Source: Nocardia rhamnosiphila NBRC 108938
GTDB taxonomy: Bacteria > Actinomycetota > Actinomycetes > Mycobacteriales > Mycobacteriaceae
NCBI RefSeq assembly: GCF_000720425.1
Contig: NZ_JOAJ01000003.1
Coordinates: 124,001 to 188,000, forward strand
Length of the DNA: 64,000 nucleotides
Direction: 5' to 3'
Positions within the stretch are counted from its first letter, which is position 1. Each line of letters starts with the position of its first letter. The translations under genes and the position numbers were made by a program. Of the stretch, positions 61,737 through 64,000 are shown piece after piece. A model generated the notes under the pieces. It searched no databases and had not been told where the DNA came from. It was given only the letters and a program-made list of their open reading frames with translations.

Positions 61737-62405
61737 TCAGCCGATGCCGTACGCGGCGAGGGCATCGAGCAGGGCGCGCGGCCGCTGATCGGTCGGTAAC
61801 GGATCGACGAGTTCGACCAGGCAGCCGATCTCGGCGGCGGCGCCATCGGCCTCGGCGCTGTCCCCGATCATCAACGTCTCGCCCGGCGGTACACCGATGC
61901 GTTCGCAGGCCAGCGCGAACAGCCGCGGATCGGGTTTTACGGCACCTTCGCGATACGAGAGCACGAATTCGCGTACGTAGTCGGCCGTTCCGGCGTGTTC
62001 GAATGCCGACCGGATATCCCAGGCGATATTGCTCAGGACCGCGACCGGCAACTCGAAACCCGCCACCGCCTTCAAGGCGGCCGCCGCATCCGGGTACGGG
62101 GCCCACGCGCCGGCCGATATCAGCTGGTCGTAGAGATAGCCCGGGTTTCCGACCCCGGACCCCTCCAGCACGGCCGTATACAGTTCGCGGTGCAGCGACG
62201 GGTCGAGATCCCGGCGGTGCCAATCGTCACGCAGACGGTCGGGCAGCCCCTCGGGTCGCCCGGTCGGAGCGGTCATCCGGCGCATGATCTCGGCCTGGCG
62301 TGCACCGGCGAGCGGCGCCCCGCGATGATCGATCAATCCGTCGAGTATCGGTTCGAACCGGAAAAGTGTGCCGGAGAAATCGAAGAGCACGCCGCGGATG
62401 GTCAT
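61737..62405 (-). CDS. HAD-superfamily hydrolase
   Basis: A 222-aa haloacid-dehalogenase-like hydrolase. Motif I is VLFDFSGTLFRF (nucleophile Asp, with Ser in place of the more common Gly), motif II VAVLSNIAWD, motif III lysine GAVKPDPRLF and motif IV MIGDSAEADG. A phosphatase of small molecules is the usual activity. ATG 62405 is 5 nt after the MarR stop, so the two are co-transcribed. Confidence 0.88.
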   Translation of the reverse strand: MTIRGVLFDFSGTLFRFEPILDGLIDHRGAPLAGARQAEIMRRMTAPTGRPEGLPDRLRDDWHRRDLDPSLHRELYTAVLEGSGVGNPGYLYDQLISAGAWAPYPDAAAALKAVAGFELPVAVLSNIAWDIRSAFEHAGTADYVREFVLSYREGAVKPDPRLFALACERIGVPPGETLMIGDSAEADGAAAEIGCLVELVDPLPTDQRPRALLDALAAYGIG

Positions 62406-62410
62406 GCGAG

Positions 62411-62926
62411 TCAGGTTACGGATGACCGCGGGCGCCCGGGCCGCAGCCGCGACAGGGTTCCCGGGGTCAGCCGCTGCGCGAGTGTTTCCAAAGCGGTGAC
62501 CACCCCGGCGACCTCCTCGGGATCGTCGGTACCGAGCGCCGCCGCGAGCGCGGTATCGACCGTGGTCGCCCGGACCGTATCGACCCGATCGGAGGCATCG
62601 GGCGCTTGACGGATCAGGACGCGACGCCGGTCGGCCGGATCGGGTTCGCTCACGATCGCGCCCGCCTCCCGTAGGCGCGCGACGCATCCGGAGACCTGGC
62701 TCTGCGGCAGACCCGTGCGCGCGGCGATCTCCCCCACCGTGCTGCCGGGGTGCTCGACGATATCGCTGGCCACGATCAGCACCGATCGCACACTCGTCGA
62801 GTACCGCGGCAGCCCCTCGGTCGGCATCGCCTCCTCGCCGATCTTCATCAGCGTGCGCCCGAGCAGGAAGAGTTCGACTCCGTTCACCAAGGGCACGCTA
62901 CCCGAGACGCATCGTTCCAAATACAT
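62411..62926 (-). CDS. MarR-family regulator
   Basis: A 171-aa MarR regulator with winged helix at about residues 60-125 (HPGSTVGEIAARTGLPQSQV, then the wing PDPADRRRVLIRQ). Divergent from the alpha/beta hydrolase and followed by the HAD gene. Its ATG at 62926 lies within an inverted repeat, so it probably represses itself and the hydrolase. Confidence 0.87.
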   Translation of the reverse strand: MYLERCVSGSVPLVNGVELFLLGRTLMKIGEEAMPTEGLPRYSTSVRSVLIVASDIVEHPGSTVGEIAARTGLPQSQVSGCVARLREAGAIVSEPDPADRRRVLIRQAPDASDRVDTVRATTVDTALAAALGTDDPEEVAGVVTALETLAQRLTPGTLSRLRPGRPRSSVT

Positions 62927-62940
62927 CTTTCTTGATGTAT
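62921..62940. promoter_or_regulatory. MarR operator overlapping the marR start codon
   Basis: ATACATC-TTTCTT-GATGTAT is a perfect 7-6-7 inverted repeat in an AT-rich island. It covers the first codons of the MarR gene and lies 27 nt upstream of the hydrolase ATG. Confidence 0.7.
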
Positions 62941-62967
62941 CTAAAAAGATGGATTACGGTGCTCGGT

Positions 62968-63837
62968 ATGACCCGCTTCAGAACCGGCCGCCTCCCCGTC
63001 CCCGGCGCGACCCTGTACTACGAGATCCGCGGCAGCGGCCCACTGCTCTTGCTGCTCCAGGGCGGCGACGGCAACACCGCCCGCGGCGCCGACCTGGCCG
63101 GACGACTCGCCACCGACTACACCGTGGTCGTCCCCGACCGCCGCGGCCTGTCCGGCAGCGTGCTCGACGACCCGGACGCACCTGTGACGGTGGCCACCCA
63201 CGCCGATGACACCCACCGCCTCCTGGCAGCCCTCACCGACGAGCCGGCCCGAATATTCGGCTCCAGCTACGGCGCGCTCATCGCGCTCACCCTGGCCGCC
63301 GACCACCCGGAACAGGTCTGCACCCTCATCGCCCACGACCCCGCCACGATCGGCCTGCTGCCGACCGCGGCCCGCGACCGTGCCGAACACGACCTCGCCG
63401 CCCTCGACGAGGTCTACCGTCGCGACGGCGCACTGCCCGCGCTCCGGAAACTCGCCGAACTGGTCCACGCCGATCGCTCCGATCGGGAGCCCGGCGTCAC
63501 GCCACCGGCACCGCGTGGCTCCGGAGACCTGGACGACCTGGACTTCTTCCTGTCCCGGGACCTGCCGGAGATCCGCTCGTCGACGCTGGACGCCGCACAT
63601 ATCGCCGCACTAGCCAGGACCCCGGTCCACATCGTGCCCGCCGCCGGTCACGGCTCCCGGGAGATCTGGAACTACGACTGCGCCCGCGCCCTGGCCGCCC
63701 TACTGGACAGCACGGTCACCGAATTCCCGGGCGGCCACAGCCTCTCCACCCACCCGACCGCCTTCGCCGCACGGCTGCGCGAGGTGCTGGGCAGCCGGCG
63801 GCACCCAACCACCACATCGGCCTCGGACCACGGCTGA
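62968..63837 (+). CDS. Alpha/beta-hydrolase
   Basis: A 289-aa alpha/beta-hydrolase. The oxyanion region has LLLLLQGGDGN, the nucleophile elbow FGSSYGALIAL (Ser), and the catalytic His is probably in FPGGHSLSTHP; the acid is less certain. ATG 62968 is preferred; GTG 62959 in frame is an alternative. Divergent from the MarR gene and most likely under its control. Substrate unknown. Confidence 0.87.
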   Translation: MTRFRTGRLPVPGATLYYEIRGSGPLLLLLQGGDGNTARGADLAGRLATDYTVVVPDRRGLSGSVLDDPDAPVTVATHADDTHRLLAALTDEPARIFGSSYGALIALTLAADHPEQVCTLIAHDPATIGLLPTAARDRAEHDLAALDEVYRRDGALPALRKLAELVHADRSDREPGVTPPAPRGSGDLDDLDFFLSRDLPEIRSSTLDAAHIAALARTPVHIVPAAGHGSREIWNYDCARALAALLDSTVTEFPGGHSLSTHPTAFAARLREVLGSRRHPTTTSASDHG

Positions 63838-63866
63838 AGGGCCTACCGCCCGTCGAGGCCACGGGA

Positions 63867-64000
63867 TCAGTCGGCGATCGGACGCCCGGCCGCGCGCTCG
63901 GCCCCTCTCTCGATCACGGCTTTCGCGAAGTCCGCGACCGGGACGACAGTACTGCCGTCGTCGGTCAAATCCATACGTTTCAGTCCATCCCGGAAGTCCT
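63867..64000 (-). CDS. C-terminal fragment of an unidentified gene (runs off the right edge)
   Basis: The last 44 codons of a minus-strand gene, ending ERAAGRPIAD. The visible part has DGSTVVPVADFAKAVIERGA, a helical tail. Too short for a family call. Converges on the alpha/beta-hydrolase with a 29-nt gap. Confidence 0.6.
   Translation of the reverse strand, partial: DFRDGLKRMDLTDDGSTVVPVADFAKAVIERGAERAAGRPIAD

Overview
The window is high-GC actinobacterial chromosome, most likely Nocardia or a close mycolate-producing relative. The pointers are mycofactocin genes (mftD, mftE, mftR), an MptB-type lipomannan mannosyltransferase, a sufRBDCSUT operon, and a gene order from pgl to sufT that closely follows the Mycobacterium tuberculosis Rv1445c-Rv1466 region (my recollection of that map). 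GTG/TTG starts and 4-nt start/stop overlaps are frequent. No rRNA, tRNA, CRISPR array, transposase or integrase was seen.

Layout. 1-3.8 kb: 5' part of a class I fumarase with an IdeR-like iron box upstream, then mftD-mftE divergent from a TetR regulator (mftR). 3.9-9 kb: a stressosome-type cascade rsbR-rsbS-rsbT-rsbX, a fused RsbU-like phosphatase/RsbW-like kinase and an RsbV-like STAS protein, with no sigma factor beside it, closed by a strong hairpin terminator. 9-18 kb: F420-dependent oxidoreductase, cyclodeaminase-family protein, a small hypothetical gene, a GT4 glycosyltransferase/glycogen-debranching pair, an L,D-transpeptidase whose Shine-Dalgarno lies in a predicted hairpin, a Pro-rich membrane protein and an Acg-type nitroreductase. 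18-27 kb (minus strand): a 'conservon' (cvnA-B-C-D) followed by four intact cytochrome P450 genes. Three lack the Arg of the K-helix ExxR motif and are CYP157-like, one is a canonical CYP154-like enzyme, and a decayed CYP154-like fragment lies at the far end. 27.7-34.1 kb: sufR-B-D-C-S-U-T with a match to the SufR operator.

34.5-39.2 kb: mptB, ABC ATPase, a 67-bp tandem duplication carrying two coupled mini-ORFs, ABC permease and ctaA. 39.4-42.2 kb: PucR-type regulator, a small conserved protein and a quinone oxidoreductase. 42.2-44.4 kb: a TetR/FAD-monooxygenase pair with tandem operators, which looks like an insertion into the conserved order. 44.4-52.3 kb: ctaB, then the pentose-phosphate operon tkt-tal-zwf-opcA-pgl. 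52.3-64 kb: accessory content with three regulator/target pairs that have recognisable operators (TetR/DUF1772, TetR/DUF1330, MarR with HAD and an alpha/beta hydrolase), a fused alpha/beta E1 of a 2-oxoacid dehydrogenase, a GT39 glycosyltransferase, two small exported proteins, an SMP-30 lactonase and a truncated gene at the right edge.

The most unusual content is the conservon with its expanded, partly decayed ExxR-less P450 series, the tandem mini-ORF duplication in the ABC transporter operon, and the stressosome locus with a fused phosphatase/kinase. Functions were assigned by reading motifs and comparing with remembered family members; no database search was run.
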